A DNA stretch of 64,000 nt from an uncultured Eubacteriales bacterium (GCA_902795275.1 CADBKQ010000004.1:124001-188000), one strand, 5' to 3'. Counted from the stretch's first letter, positions 32,652 to 41,701 are shown. Translations and numbers: made by a program. Notes: generated by a model from the letters alone, not told the origin.

Positions 32652-34307
32652 ATGAAACAGATCATGCTGTCACTCCTCGCTCTGCTGCTGGCGTTCTTCC
32701 CGCACACAGCAGCGCTGAGGGAGGAAGCGGAGGCGGATGGAGAATGGCGGAGCACATGGGATCCGTGCATGAGCAAATGGGAGGAATACGGATACTTCGA
32801 TCATTGTTCCGTGGACGGGGACACGCTGACGATTTTCGAGGGCGTGACCGCGCTGGGTTGGTACTATGGAGAATGGATTGGAGACGACTGGGATTCTTAT
32901 GAAGAACAGGAAGAGATACCCGGAAACGAGGAACTGTTTGAGAATGCCATGTGCTTTTCCCGGTACGACTGCGATCCTGATTTCCATCGTGTGGTGTTGC
33001 CTTCCACGCTTCGCTATCTTGGAACAGATGCATTCACAGGCTACACATTTGAAGAATTCACGCTGCCTGAGCAGCTGGAGTTACTGCAAACGGGGGCGTT
33101 CTCCTACTGCAAAATCAGTACCTTGCACATCGAAACTGAATTGCCGTACAGGCTGATTTGGAATTGTCTGTATGACTGCACGGTCTGTGCCTACGACGTA
33201 CCGGAGAACCATCCGGTCTACAAGACCATCGACGGGGTGCTGTTTACCAAGGACGGAAAAATCCTGCTCTCCTACCCCAACGGCCGTCAGGACACCCACT
33301 ACGACGTGCCCGCCGGGGTGGAGCGCATTGAATCACGAGCGTTCAGCAATGAAAATCTGAAAACCATTTCCCTGCCGATTGGATTAAAATCCATCGGGGA
33401 CTATGGCTTTGGCGGCTGTACCCGCTTGCAGTCCATTGCCCTGCCGCTGACGGTGCAGGAAATCGGAAGAAGGATTTTTAACGAATGTGTCTCCCTGGAG
33501 CTGGTCAGCCTGCCGGAAGGCCTGGAGCCGGAAAAAGGCAGAGGGGCGGAATACTATCCCGATGACGCCATTTTCCGGGGCGACAACGGTAACACGCTGG
33601 CCCAAACCGACATGCGGAATGGGGACGAAAACCCTTCCCCCTTCTTTGCCGCTGCCGCGACGCTGGTTGGCCAGGGGGAAAGCATTCCGCTGTTTGAAAC
33701 GTCCACCTCGGAAGAACCCATCGACAGGCTGCCGGATGGCATGATTGTGTATGTGCAGTCCTCCGACAATCACAGGCTGAAAATCGCGCCGCCGCTGCAT
33801 TGGAAAACGGACAGCTATGGATGGGTGGAGATGGGCAATGCGCGCTGCCTGCCCACAGAAGCGCTGTTTATATACTTTGATGTTCTTCCTGCGGGCGAGA
33901 GTCCGATATGGACGCAGCGCCTTCCCGATCCGCAGAGGGAAGCGCCCGTGGAAACGAGAGACTTTTCCAAGGGTTCCCAGGTGTCTTCCGGCATGCTGTT
34001 CGGCCCCTTTGTGGTATTTAAGGAGAGCGAGCCCTTTGCCTGCCGGATCCAGGACTGCTTTCTGACCGTGATGGGTTTTTATGGCGACGAAACCAAGTAC
34101 GGCATCCTGTACAGCGACGACCCCTTTGAACTGATTCCCCTGAAAGACGGCCCGGACGGGGAAACCATCAGGGAATTCCTGGGCGGAACCCAGGTGGAAG
34201 TATTATCCATGGACGAATCCGGCTGCACGGTCACAACCGGCCCGGACACGGGCTGGGTGCCTGCCGGACATGTGAAATGCTTACCGTATGATTTTGAATT
34301 TGATTGA
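32652..34307 (+). CDS. Exported BspA-like leucine-rich-repeat protein
   Basis: 551 residues from ATG 32652 after AAAGGAGGG. Signal peptide MKQIMLSLLALLLAFFPHTA. BspA-type (LRR_5) repeats occupy about 135-300, for example LRYLGTDAFTGYTFEEFTLP, VERIESRAFSNENLKTISLP and LKSIGDYGFGGCTRLQSIAL. The C-terminal half has at least one SH3-like segment (ESIPLFETSTSEEPIDRLPD) and ends TGWVPAGHVKCLP. BspA-like proteins are surface adhesins in many gut bacteria. The next gene is 15 nt away and probably co-transcribed. Confidence 0.85.
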   Translation: MKQIMLSLLALLLAFFPHTAALREEAEADGEWRSTWDPCMSKWEEYGYFDHCSVDGDTLTIFEGVTALGWYYGEWIGDDWDSYEEQEEIPGNEELFENAMCFSRYDCDPDFHRVVLPSTLRYLGTDAFTGYTFEEFTLPEQLELLQTGAFSYCKISTLHIETELPYRLIWNCLYDCTVCAYDVPENHPVYKTIDGVLFTKDGKILLSYPNGRQDTHYDVPAGVERIESRAFSNENLKTISLPIGLKSIGDYGFGGCTRLQSIALPLTVQEIGRRIFNECVSLELVSLPEGLEPEKGRGAEYYPDDAIFRGDNGNTLAQTDMRNGDENPSPFFAAAATLVGQGESIPLFETSTSEEPIDRLPDGMIVYVQSSDNHRLKIAPPLHWKTDSYGWVEMGNARCLPTEALFIYFDVLPAGESPIWTQRLPDPQREAPVETRDFSKGSQVSSGMLFGPFVVFKESEPFACRIQDCFLTVMGFYGDETKYGILYSDDPFELIPLKDGPDGETIREFLGGTQVEVLSMDESGCTVTTGPDTGWVPAGHVKCLPYDFEFD

Positions 34308-34322
34308 AAGGGGATATAGAAA

Positions 34323-35360
34323 ATGAAAAAGACGCTTTGTATCCTGTTGGCCTGGATGCTGCTGGCCGTTCCCGCGCTGGCCGAGAATCCCGACACCGGC
34401 TCCTGGAGCCAGATCAACCAGTCCGTGAGCAAGGGCGAGGGCTGGGAAAAGGTTGAAACGAACGGCAGCTTCCGTCTGGGGGACAAAAAGCCCCTGGAGG
34501 GATACGACAATCTGTTCATCGGCGACTGGGGCACTTACCCCAGCATGGACGGCAGCACGGTCTGCGTGCCCATGGCGATGGAACTGGCCCGGCAATGGCT
34601 TGGCCTGGAGGAAGGGGACATGAACGGCTTCGTGTCTTTCTCCACCACGCCCTACGCCTATGACCGGCTGACCCAGGGCAAGGCCAATCCCCTTGTGACC
34701 ATCAAGAGCCAGGGCGTGATGATGGACGACACCCACCCCATCGACCTGGTGCTGGCCACCTTTCCCAACGCCGACGAGCGCCAGGCCGCCGCGGACGCGG
34801 GGATCGAATTGGTCTACGTGCCTTTCTGCTACGACGCCTTCGTGTTCATGGTGAATGAAAGGAACCCGGTGGACGACCTGACCGTGCGGCAGATTCAGGA
34901 AATCTACACGGGGCAGATCGCCTCCTGGTCGGAGGTGGGCGGGGACTGGCTGAGGATGGAAGCCTACCAGCGGCCCCATGGCAGCGGCAGCCAGACCGCC
35001 ATGGAGGAGATGGTGATGAAGGGCCTGAAAATGGCGAATGTGAACGAGAACTACATTTCCGACGGCATGGCCGACGCGGTGGCCCAGATCGGCAACTATG
35101 ACAACGGGCCGGGCGCCATCGGGTACAGCTATCTCTATTACGTGAACACCCTGGTGGAGAGCGGCGGCATCAAGGTGCTGTCCATCGACGGCGTCGCGCC
35201 GACGGATGAGAATTTGCAGTCCGGGGCTTATCCCTTCACCGTGAACTATTTCGCCGTCTACCGCAAGGGCGACGCGAACACCGAAGCCTTCGTCAACTGG
35301 CTCGTCGGCGAGGAAGGCCAGAAGGCCGTGCGGCAGGCGGGCTATGTGCCGCTGAAATAA
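34323..35360 (+). CDS. PstS-like extracellular substrate-binding protein
   Basis: 345 residues with signal peptide MKKTLCILLAWMLLAVPALA. It has the type 2 periplasmic-binding fold with phosphate-binder-like features: FSTTPYAYDRLTQGKAN, NERNPVDDLTVRQIQEIYTGQIASW (the classic PstS hinge block) and PHGSGSQTAMEE (anion loop). No ABC permease or ATPase is encoded nearby, and no lipobox is seen, so it may act in sensing or adhesion instead of uptake. AAAGGGG precedes ATG 34323. Confidence 0.82.
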   Translation: MKKTLCILLAWMLLAVPALAENPDTGSWSQINQSVSKGEGWEKVETNGSFRLGDKKPLEGYDNLFIGDWGTYPSMDGSTVCVPMAMELARQWLGLEEGDMNGFVSFSTTPYAYDRLTQGKANPLVTIKSQGVMMDDTHPIDLVLATFPNADERQAAADAGIELVYVPFCYDAFVFMVNERNPVDDLTVRQIQEIYTGQIASWSEVGGDWLRMEAYQRPHGSGSQTAMEEMVMKGLKMANVNENYISDGMADAVAQIGNYDNGPGAIGYSYLYYVNTLVESGGIKVLSIDGVAPTDENLQSGAYPFTVNYFAVYRKGDANTEAFVNWLVGEEGQKAVRQAGYVPLK

Positions 35361-35440
35361 AGGCGAAGCCATCCCATGCACCTTTCTTCCCCTTTCCGCA
35401 TAGGATAGAGCAAAACAGGAAGAAAGGCGGCGATGGAAGG

Positions 35441-35719
35441 ATGGAACGCGATGTGAGGATGCCCGCGCTGAAAACGGAGGAAGCGGCGCTGCTGCCCGCC
35501 CTTGACAGGCAGAGCATGACCGGCGGTTCGGCGCTGAAATACGCCCTGCAAAAAGCGAAAGCCGCAGCGGCAGTGACAGGGAAGGCTGTCCCCACCGCGC
35601 CATGGGACCAGGCGCAGACAAGCGGCGCGGAACCCGGCTGCGCCGCCTGCGCAAGGCAGTCCGCCGCCCGTCCGCCATGCCGCGCCGCGCTGCGCCACGC
35701 GCTGAACAAACGGCGATAA
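35441..35719 (+). CDS. Small hypothetical protein (doubtful)
   Basis: A 92-codon frame with GC-rich third positions like its neighbours and a GGAAGG stretch upstream. The product is Ala-rich with a CAAC pair near residue 70 and a basic end. I do not recognise it. An overlapping minus-strand frame is also open, so coding status is uncertain. Nothing else is evident in 35361-35765. Confidence 0.3.
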   Translation: MERDVRMPALKTEEAALLPALDRQSMTGGSALKYALQKAKAAAAVTGKAVPTAPWDQAQTSGAEPGCAACARQSAARPPCRAALRHALNKRR

Positions 35720-35765
35720 GGGCAGTTCGCTCGGCATCTCTCTTCGTTTTCAAATGATTTTTGTC

Positions 35766-35826
35766 TGGACGATTCTTCCATCTTGTGCTATGATGAGGGA
35801 CGAAAAAAATCAGGCAAAACGCCTGA
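35766..35826 (+). promoter_or_regulatory. Promoter with 5' stem-loop for the DUF4097 gene
   Basis: TGGACG (35766-35771), 17-bp spacer, TATGAT (35789-35794). The predicted transcript would begin within about 10 nt of the hairpin TCAGGC-AAAAC-GCCTGA (35810-35826), a placement typical of 5'-end mRNA stabilisers. Confidence 0.5.
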
Positions 35827-35849
35827 CGGATATGATGGAGGATAAAGCC

Positions 35850-36812
35850 ATGAAGAAAATGATATGCAGCCTGCTGATGATTGCCCTCTGCCTCTCGTTC
35901 TGCGGCTGCGGCGTTTCCGCGAGCGCCAGCTATCCCCACGCGGAAATGTACACGATCGGCAGCTTCACCTATGACGCCGCCACGGTGCATGCCGTGGAAA
36001 TCAACTGGACAAGCGGGCGGGTGGAGCTGTCGGAAAGTGATAGCGATAAGCTGGCGGTCACCGAAACCACCCAAGGGCTGACAGAGGATCAGCAAATGCG
36101 CTGGTGGCTGGACGGAACCACCCTGCGCATCCAATACTGGAAATCCGGCTACACCGGCACGCTGGTCAACAAGGAAAAGCGCGTCACGGTGGAGATTCCC
36201 AAGGACATTTCCCTGAACGTGCATGTGACCAGCGGCGAGATCCGGGCGGAAAATCACCAACTGAAGGATATGGTGCTGCAGGCCACCTCCGGCGAGATCC
36301 AGACAGGCGCTGTGAACGCGGACAGCATCACCGTTCAGGCCACCAGCGGCGAACTCAAGGCGGGCCCGCTTCGGGCGCAGGGCAAGCTGTCCATGCAGTG
36401 CACCTCCGGAAGCATCCGCATTGACAACGCCATGGCGGACACCGTTACCCTGGAAAGCACCAGCGGCAACGTCACCGCCGGGCCGGTCGACGCCAAATCG
36501 CTTACGGTCGGCGTCACCTCCGGCAAAATCAAGCTGGAAGCGGTGAAAGCGGAAACCGCCATAATCAATTCCACTTCCGGCGATGTATCGCTCGGCGTTT
36601 ACCAGTGCGGAAAGGTGGACATCAGCTGTAACAGCGGCGACGTCACCCTGTCTACGGTTCATGGTTCCGGCGCGACGGTAAACTTCAAAACGAACAGCGG
36701 CAGCCTGAACGGAAAGGACGCGAAAAAGAACGCGCAGCAGATCATCGGCGACGGCGCTTCCATTGTGAACGTGAACACCACCAGCGGAGACCTGAAAATC
36801 ACGGACAAATAA
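35850..36812 (+). CDS. DUF4097 family lipoprotein (putative adhesin)
   Basis: 320 residues from ATG 35850 after ATGGAGG. A short hydrophobic N-terminus with Cys residues (LSFCGCGVSA) suggests a lipoprotein. The rest is a beta-helix of about 20-residue rungs with a TSGE / TSGN / TSGK / NSGD turn in each (for example VTSGEIRAENHQL, ATSGELKAGPL, STSGNVTAGPV, NSGDVTLSTV). This is DUF4097, found in surface and envelope-stress proteins. It ends KITDK. The biochemical role is unknown. Confidence 0.87.
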   Translation: MKKMICSLLMIALCLSFCGCGVSASASYPHAEMYTIGSFTYDAATVHAVEINWTSGRVELSESDSDKLAVTETTQGLTEDQQMRWWLDGTTLRIQYWKSGYTGTLVNKEKRVTVEIPKDISLNVHVTSGEIRAENHQLKDMVLQATSGEIQTGAVNADSITVQATSGELKAGPLRAQGKLSMQCTSGSIRIDNAMADTVTLESTSGNVTAGPVDAKSLTVGVTSGKIKLEAVKAETAIINSTSGDVSLGVYQCGKVDISCNSGDVTLSTVHGSGATVNFKTNSGSLNGKDAKKNAQQIIGDGASIVNVNTTSGDLKITDK

Positions 36813-36831
36813 CCGCGAAGAACGGGGGCCC

Positions 36832-36900
36832 CCCTTCGACTTCGCTCAGGGCAGGCTCTTCGGCTTCGCTCAGGGCAGGCTCTTCGGCTTCGCTCAGGTT
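36832..36900 (+). repeat. 24-bp tandem repeat (CTTCGGCTTCGCTCAGGGCA type)
   Basis: Three near-identical copies of a 24-bp unit (CTTCGRCTTCGCTCAGGGCA plus GGCT), the last one diverging after CTCAGG. This type of unit is dispersed in many bacterial genomes. On the minus strand it reads as PERSRRAC peptide repeats, which should not be taken as coding. Confidence 0.8.
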
Positions 36901-36949
36901 GACAATGGCGCATACAGCAGAAATAGAAAACAGAAAAACACAAAAAAGC

Positions 36950-37404
36950 CTGTTGCACTAAGCTGGGGAAAAACGGAGAAGTTCGCGTGAACAACTCCGT
37001 TTTTTGCTGTATAACATTTGGAAGCGTTATTGGAAAATCCGGGGACGATGCGGAACAGATGGAAATCCTGGGAGAGCGGAACAGCTTCGACACTTCCGAA
37101 GGCTGCGGCGCAAAGGAATGCAGGAGGTATTTCCTGAAATCCTGCTGTACGCGATTGCTTTCGATATAAAAAACTGCATACCAAAGAACGATTCGGCAGA
37201 CTGTAAACCATGCTGTTCTATCCTGATTCGGCATTGGCTTTTGAAAACTGAATCATTCTGACCTTTTCCATTTCCTAAATGCCATGCTGAAAATCATGAC
37301 AGTCTTATTTGTGTTTCCAAAAATCCGGAAAGTCGCTCATTCTTGGCTGCTATGCTGCTTGCTGGTTATGAAAGAGGGGCTGCTGCACTTTTTCAGTGCA
37401 ACAG
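36950..37404 (+). mobile_element. Probable degenerate insertion sequence remnant
   Basis: CTGTTGCACT (36950-36959) and its inverted copy AGTGCAACAG (37395-37404) bound 455 bp of lower GC. Inside, a plus-strand frame near 37076-37160 reads FRRLRRKGMQEVFPEILLYA, resembling the C-terminal end of IS1182-type transposases. Just inside the left end is a hairpin AACGGAG...CTCCGTT with six T (36973-37012). No intact transposase exists. The call combines two weak signals. Confidence 0.4.
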
Positions 37405-37409
37405 CCCCA
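37377..37409 (-). terminator. Intrinsic terminator of the kinase operon
   Basis: On the minus strand GGGGCTGTTGCACT, loop GAAAA, AGTGCAGCAGCCCC, then TCTTTC, directly downstream of the kinase stop at 37424. It also contains the right end of the putative IS. Confidence 0.65.
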
Positions 37410-37423
37410 TTTGGGATCGTTCC

Positions 37424-38764
37424 CTAATTCCTGCTCCCTCCCACCATCACCACGCTCAGCTTGAACACTCCATCCTCGGTGCGCAGGCTCATCATGCCGC
37501 CATGCTTTTCCGCGATGCGCTGGATGGAGCGCAGGCCGAAACCGTGGCCGGAGCCGGTCTTGGTGGTATGGGGCAGCGCGTCGTCAGAGAGCGTCATGTC
37601 CCCCGCAAAGGTGTTTTCCACTTGCAGCACCACCATGCCGCCCCGGATGTTGCTTTTGAGGGTGATCATGCGGCGGGCCGGGTTCTCGATCTTGGTGACA
37701 GCCTCCAGGGCGTTGTCGAGCGCGTTGCCAAAGAGGGAATAAATCTCCCGCTCCGTCAGGAAATCAAACAGCGAGCCGTCGATCATGTAGGAAAACTTTA
37801 CATGATTGGAATAACAAAGGATGTTTTTTTCCGTCAGCACGATGTCCACCGTGGGATTTCCGCACTCGATCACGGTGGAATATTCGTTGATGGAATCCTC
37901 CAGCTCGTTCAGGTACTCGTCAAACTTGGCCTTGCCCGCCTCGCTGCGGATGGCGTGGATCTGGTGTTTCAGGTCGTGGCACTTGGTTTGCAGGGACACG
38001 ATGCCCTCATGGCTCATTTCGTAATACCGCATTTTGTTGCTGATAAAATCATGCATGGTGCGGTTTTCGTGGCGGAAGCTGTCCAGCTGGGCGATGATGA
38101 GCAGGGTGGCGTAGTTCAGCACTGTGTACAGCAGCACGCACAGGTAATACAGGAACATGGCGCTCTGCTCCGCCACGATGACATGCCCGCAATATTCCAG
38201 CACCATCTGCAGTGGCACGAACACCGCCGTCAGCACCACCATTATTTTTTCGGGGGCGTGGTAGGGCGGCTCCTTCACCAGCTTTTTATACAGAAAAACC
38301 AGCCCCAGGGACACGCTGAAATAAACCAGATAGGACACCAGCGACCCGGCGATACTGTACCGGCCCCAGATCGCGTTGATGCCGTTGAGCGCCAGCAGGT
38401 TGGAACTGGTTTTAAAGGCGTTCCAGGCGGTCTTGAAGATGGTCAGGGCCAGCAGGCCGTTATACAGCAGTTCGGCCTTGTTGACCTTGTAGCAGAAAAA
38501 GCTGCCCGCCAGGAACAAAAGGTGCAGCGTCATGATCTGGACGCTGAAGCACAGGGCCTGGAGGCGCACGTCGGCCAGCCACACATCCGACAGCGTGCGC
38601 ATCACCCAGCTGACCGCGCACATGGTCAGCAGCGCAGCGCCCGCCCGCAGGGGAAACAGCCTGCGCCGCGCGGCCGTGTTCAGCAGCAGAAGCAGGACAA
38701 AAAACACGATGGCCGCCGAAATCCGGTGATCGACGGCCCCGATCCATGCGACATTGGTGATCAT
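37424..38764 (-). CDS. Membrane sensor histidine kinase, GHKL (AgrC-like)
   Basis: 446 residues. Six to seven membrane spans occupy about 1-215. The dimerisation helix holds KCHDLKHQIHAIRSEAG, whose His is the likely phosphorylation site. The ATPase domain has an N-box FGNALDNALEAVTK and a C-terminal glycine box GHGFGLRSIQRIAEKHGG, the HATPase_c_5 type of AgrC-like kinases. These usually detect peptide signals. It is encoded downstream of a LytTR response regulator, its probable partner, across a hairpin-rich 283-bp spacer. Confidence 0.9.
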   Translation of the reverse strand: MITNVAWIGAVDHRISAAIVFFVLLLLLNTAARRRLFPLRAGAALLTMCAVSWVMRTLSDVWLADVRLQALCFSVQIMTLHLLFLAGSFFCYKVNKAELLYNGLLALTIFKTAWNAFKTSSNLLALNGINAIWGRYSIAGSLVSYLVYFSVSLGLVFLYKKLVKEPPYHAPEKIMVVLTAVFVPLQMVLEYCGHVIVAEQSAMFLYYLCVLLYTVLNYATLLIIAQLDSFRHENRTMHDFISNKMRYYEMSHEGIVSLQTKCHDLKHQIHAIRSEAGKAKFDEYLNELEDSINEYSTVIECGNPTVDIVLTEKNILCYSNHVKFSYMIDGSLFDFLTEREIYSLFGNALDNALEAVTKIENPARRMITLKSNIRGGMVVLQVENTFAGDMTLSDDALPHTTKTGSGHGFGLRSIQRIAEKHGGMMSLRTEDGVFKLSVVMVGGSRN

Positions 38765-38821
38765 TGGTTCATCCTCCGCCTCCTTGAGAAATGTACCGAA
38801 GCATCGGTATCAGAGGGGGAT

Positions 38822-39047
38822 TGTCAAGGGGAACACCCCTTGACTGAAATCCGCAGCGCCGACATGCGCGGCGCGAGGACGAAAAAATCCTGTAAGGAGC
38901 GCAGACGACTGAAAGGAGTTTTTCTTCCTTGCGGTTTTTCCGCCCGGAAATCCCGAAGGGATTTTAGAAAAAACCGAAGGGGAATTCCGAAAGGGGGAAG
39001 GATTCCCTCTTTCGCGTTCCTGAGCAGCCAAAGGCTGAACAGGAACG
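38822..39047. repeat. Hairpin-rich spacer between regulator and kinase genes
   Basis: Three palindromes: GTCAAGGGG-AACA-CCCCTTGAC (38822-38843), GAAAGGGGGAA/TTCCCTCTTTC (about 38991-39015) and CGTTCCTG.GCAGCC/GGCTG.ACAGGAACG (about 39015-39047). The spacer is purine-rich in between and has no convincing gene. The hairpins could tune relative expression of regulator and kinase. Confidence 0.55.
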
Positions 39048-39755
39048 TTATAGGCTATCACCTAAGAAGCTTGAAAACCGCTTCATCAGTTCCTTGCGGT
39101 GGGATTTGGATACGGAAATGCGCGTGTCGCCGATGAGCAGGGAATCCGTGGTCACGTTGGATACGTGGCGCAGGTTCACAATGAAGCTGCGGTTGCACAT
39201 CACAAACCGGTCGGGGCTGAGCTTTTCGCTCACGTCGCTGAGCCTGCCGCGGACGGTGTAATCGCTCTTGGTGGTATGGTAGACCAGGTTATGGTCAAAG
39301 ACCTCCACGAACGTAATGTCGTTGGCGGACAGGCTGATGGTGCCTTCCGAGGTTTTCAGGGAAAACTGTGCCTTGGCCCCGCCGCCCTCCAGCCGCTTCA
39401 TGGCCTTGTCCAGCACGTAATTGATGGAGGCCATCGTGACCGGTTTTAAGATAAAGTCCAGCGCGTCCACCTCGTAGCCCTTGATGGCAAACTGGGCCAT
39501 GTTGGTGACGAAGATCAGGATGTTTTCTTTATTGATTTTCCGGATGAACCGGGCGGTTTCCAGCCCGTCCAGCTTGCCCATCTGGATGTCCAGGAACACG
39601 ATGTCGTGGTTCTCCGTGCTGCGCACCAGATCCAGCCCGTCATGAAACACGTGGATCATGGCCGCGTGATCGTTCGCTTTGCAGTAGGTTTCCACGCATT
39701 CTTTCAGCAGCGCGGCGTCCTTCGGGTCGTCATCCACAACGGCAATCAGCAGCAC
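39048..39755 (-). CDS. LytTR family response regulator
   Basis: 235 residues from GTG 39755 after GGGAGGG. Receiver domain: VVDDDPKDA (acidic pocket), IVFLDIQMGKLDGLE (phosphoacceptor Asp near 57), FVTNM and DFILKP (lysine). LytTR DNA-binding domain in the C-terminal ~105 residues: ITFVEVFDHNLVYHT, VRGRLSDVSEKL, FVMCNRSFIVNLRHV. It probably receives phosphate from the GHKL kinase downstream. Targets are unknown; LytTR proteins often control exported factors. Confidence 0.92.
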   Translation of the reverse strand: MLLIAVVDDDPKDAALLKECVETYCKANDHAAMIHVFHDGLDLVRSTENHDIVFLDIQMGKLDGLETARFIRKINKENILIFVTNMAQFAIKGYEVDALDFILKPVTMASINYVLDKAMKRLEGGGAKAQFSLKTSEGTISLSANDITFVEVFDHNLVYHTTKSDYTVRGRLSDVSEKLSPDRFVMCNRSFIVNLRHVSNVTTDSLLIGDTRISVSKSHRKELMKRFSSFLGDSL

Positions 39756-39872
39756 TTGAATCCCTCCCGTCCAGGCGTCATTTTTTCTGTATCCGTTCAA
39801 CCGCTTGAAGGCGCTTTTCTGCCGCGGCTGAACAATTTGCAATTCCTCAATGATTCGGGAATATCCTTCCCG

Positions 39873-40751
39873 TTACTCCGTCATGCCCCGGAAGCCCTTG
39901 CCCACGATCTCGCTGGAAGAGGTGATGGTGATAAAGGAGTGGGGGTCGGTGGCGCGGACGAACAATTGCAGGCGGATGGCCTGGTGGCGGTTGATGACGG
40001 TCATGATGATCTTGCGCTTCTCGTGGGTGAAGCTGCCCACGCCGTCGATGAGCGTGGCGCTGTGGTGCAGGTCCTTCATGATGAAGTTGCAGATGGGCTC
40101 GGGGTTGTCCGTGACGATCTGGAACACCTTGTAGGTGCGCAGGTTGTCCATCACGGCGTCCACCATGTAGGACTTGAGGAACAGGCCGAACAGCGAAAAC
40201 AGGCCCGTTTCCATGCCGAAGGTAAAGCACGCGGTCACGGCCACCAACAAGTCCGCCAGGGCCAGCGCCAGGCCGATGTTCATGTGGGAGTACTTCTTCA
40301 CCAGCATGGCGATGATGTCCGTGCCGCCGGAGGAGGCGTTCACATGGAACAGGATCGCCGAGCCGAACGCGGGCAGGCCCACGGCGAACATCAATTCCAG
40401 CACCGGCTGGGTGGTCATGGGCGTGTCCATCGGAATCAGCCGCTCAAACACATAAGTGAGTACGGAGGACATGACCGCCGAATACGCCGTGCGCAGGCCG
40501 AAGCCCCGGCCCAGGAAAAACGCGCCGATGATCAGCAGGAGGATGTTCAGAATCAGGTTCAGGGTCGCGGTGGTAACGGTCGGGATAAAGTGCGCCACCA
40601 CGATGGAAATGCCGCTGACGCCGCCGGTGGTGAAGTGGTTGGGAAACTTGAAAAAGTAGACGCCCACCGCCATCAGCAGCGTGCCCAGGTTCAGCCAGCC
40701 CACCTGCTTCCACCACGCCGGGGAAAAGAGCTTTTCTTCGGTGTTTTCCAT
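39873..40751 (-). CDS. YitT family membrane protein (DUF2179 C-terminus)
   Basis: 292 residues from ATG 40751. Five to six membrane spans up to about residue 190, with the family's FPNHFTTGGVSGISIV and NASSGGTDIIAMLV loops, followed by a cytoplasmic DUF2179 domain (residues ~215-290, GSFTHEKRKIIMTVI). YitT proteins are widespread in Firmicutes and poorly understood. It starts 2 nt from the esterase stop, so they form one transcription unit. The LytTR gene begins 118 nt beyond its stop. Confidence 0.9.
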   Translation of the reverse strand: MENTEEKLFSPAWWKQVGWLNLGTLLMAVGVYFFKFPNHFTTGGVSGISIVVAHFIPTVTTATLNLILNILLLIIGAFFLGRGFGLRTAYSAVMSSVLTYVFERLIPMDTPMTTQPVLELMFAVGLPAFGSAILFHVNASSGGTDIIAMLVKKYSHMNIGLALALADLLVAVTACFTFGMETGLFSLFGLFLKSYMVDAVMDNLRTYKVFQIVTDNPEPICNFIMKDLHHSATLIDGVGSFTHEKRKIIMTVINRHQAIRLQLFVRATDPHSFITITSSSEIVGKGFRGMTE

Positions 40752-40752
40752 G

Positions 40753-41532
40753 TTATTTTCCGTACCCCGCTTCCAGCAGATACCGGCACAGGGCGTTGCC
40801 CCAGGCGCTCGCCGGGCCGAACTCGCTGCCCAGGCCGATGCCGTGATGCCCTTTTGGATACACATGCAATTCAAAGGATACGCCATGGTCGGCCAGCGCT
40901 TTGGCCAGCACCAGGCTGTTCTGCACCGGCACGCAGTCGTCCGCCGCCGTGTGCCAGATAAACGCGGGCGGCGTGTCCTTCGTCACGTTTTCCTCGGCGG
41001 AATACCAGCGGGCGATGTCGTCGTTTTCCCAGTCCGCCCGCAGCAGGCATTTGCGGCTGTCCAAATGGGTGTATTCTCCGAAGGACGCCACGGGGTAGCA
41101 GGGGATGAACACGTCGGGCCGGGAGGAAAAGCGCTCGATGGGATCAGGACTGTCCGGGTTTCCGAAATCATAATGGGTCGCCGCGGTGCAGCACAGGTTG
41201 CCACCCGCGGAAAAGCCCAGGATACCGACCTTTTCATAGCCCAGGGAACGCGCCGCGCGGATGGCGCGGGCGGCGTCCGTCCAGGGGGCCAGGCGGTGGC
41301 AGGGCATCACGCGGTAATCCAGCACAAAGGCGGCAATGCCCTGGCTGTTCAGCATCCGGGCAATGGGCGCGCCTTCGTGATCGGCCTTCATGCTATAACC
41401 ACCGCCGGGACAGACGACGATCGCGCCTCTCGCTCCCTCCGCGGGAAAGACGGTCAGCGACGGCTGGGGCTGGTCAGGGCTGTCGGCGGTGTACGGCGCT
41501 TCCCCTTCCCAGAGCCTTATTTTTTCTTCCAT
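40753..41532 (-). CDS. Alpha/beta hydrolase, acetyl-esterase type
   Basis: 259 residues from ATG 41532 after AAGGAGAAAG. Catalytic features: oxyanion block VVCPGGGYSM, nucleophile elbow GFSAGGN (Ser near residue 118), Asp in HTAADDCVPV and His in YPKGHHGIG. This is the BD-FAE/Aes-like family, often acetylxylan or feruloyl esterases in plant-degrading gut bacteria. No signal peptide is present, so it probably acts on imported oligosaccharides or small esters. A consensus promoter is upstream. Confidence 0.9.
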   Translation of the reverse strand: MEEKIRLWEGEAPYTADSPDQPQPSLTVFPAEGARGAIVVCPGGGYSMKADHEGAPIARMLNSQGIAAFVLDYRVMPCHRLAPWTDAARAIRAARSLGYEKVGILGFSAGGNLCCTAATHYDFGNPDSPDPIERFSSRPDVFIPCYPVASFGEYTHLDSRKCLLRADWENDDIARWYSAEENVTKDTPPAFIWHTAADDCVPVQNSLVLAKALADHGVSFELHVYPKGHHGIGLGSEFGPASAWGNALCRYLLEAGYGK

Positions 41533-41575
41533 GCGTATCTTTCTCCTTCGCGAACAAACAGGTTTCATCCTTCTT

Positions 41576-41604
41576 ATTTTACACCATTTTGGACAGATTC
41601 GCAA
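41576..41604 (-). promoter_or_regulatory. Promoter of the esterase-yitT operon
   Basis: On the minus strand TTGCGA (41604-41599), 17-bp spacer, TAAAAT (41581-41576). Confidence 0.6.
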
Positions 41605-41617
41605 GACGGCGCAGCAA

Positions 41618-41679
41618 AAAGTCATCCTGAGCGTATTCGGACGCAGGTTCAGGCGTCTGAATAGGCTCAGGATGACTTT
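41618..41679 (-). terminator. Long-stem terminator after amt-PII
   Basis: The arms 41618-41644 and 41653-41679 are 27 bp each with only two mismatches around an 8-nt loop, beginning AAAGTCATCCTGAGC. On the minus strand the stem is followed by five T. The GTCATCCTGAGC end resembles dispersed repeats, so a repeat may have been adopted as terminator. Confidence 0.75.
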
Positions 41680-41701
41680 GGGATTACATGAGGTTGTTAT
41701 C

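Noticed and set aside
35342..35737. A 131-codon minus-strand frame opposite the doubtful 35441-35719 gene
   Set aside because: It overlaps the end of the PstS-like gene and lacks a ribosome binding site. The plus-strand frame is only slightly better, so it was kept at low confidence.
34281..36662. A 793-codon minus-strand frame across the PstS-like and DUF4097 genes
   Set aside because: It is antisense to two well-supported genes with signal peptides and its product is His/Gly-rich without recognisable domains.
36659..37234. A minus-strand frame with PERSRRAC peptide repeats
   Set aside because: The repeats are a translation of the dispersed 24-bp tandem unit, a known annotation artefact.
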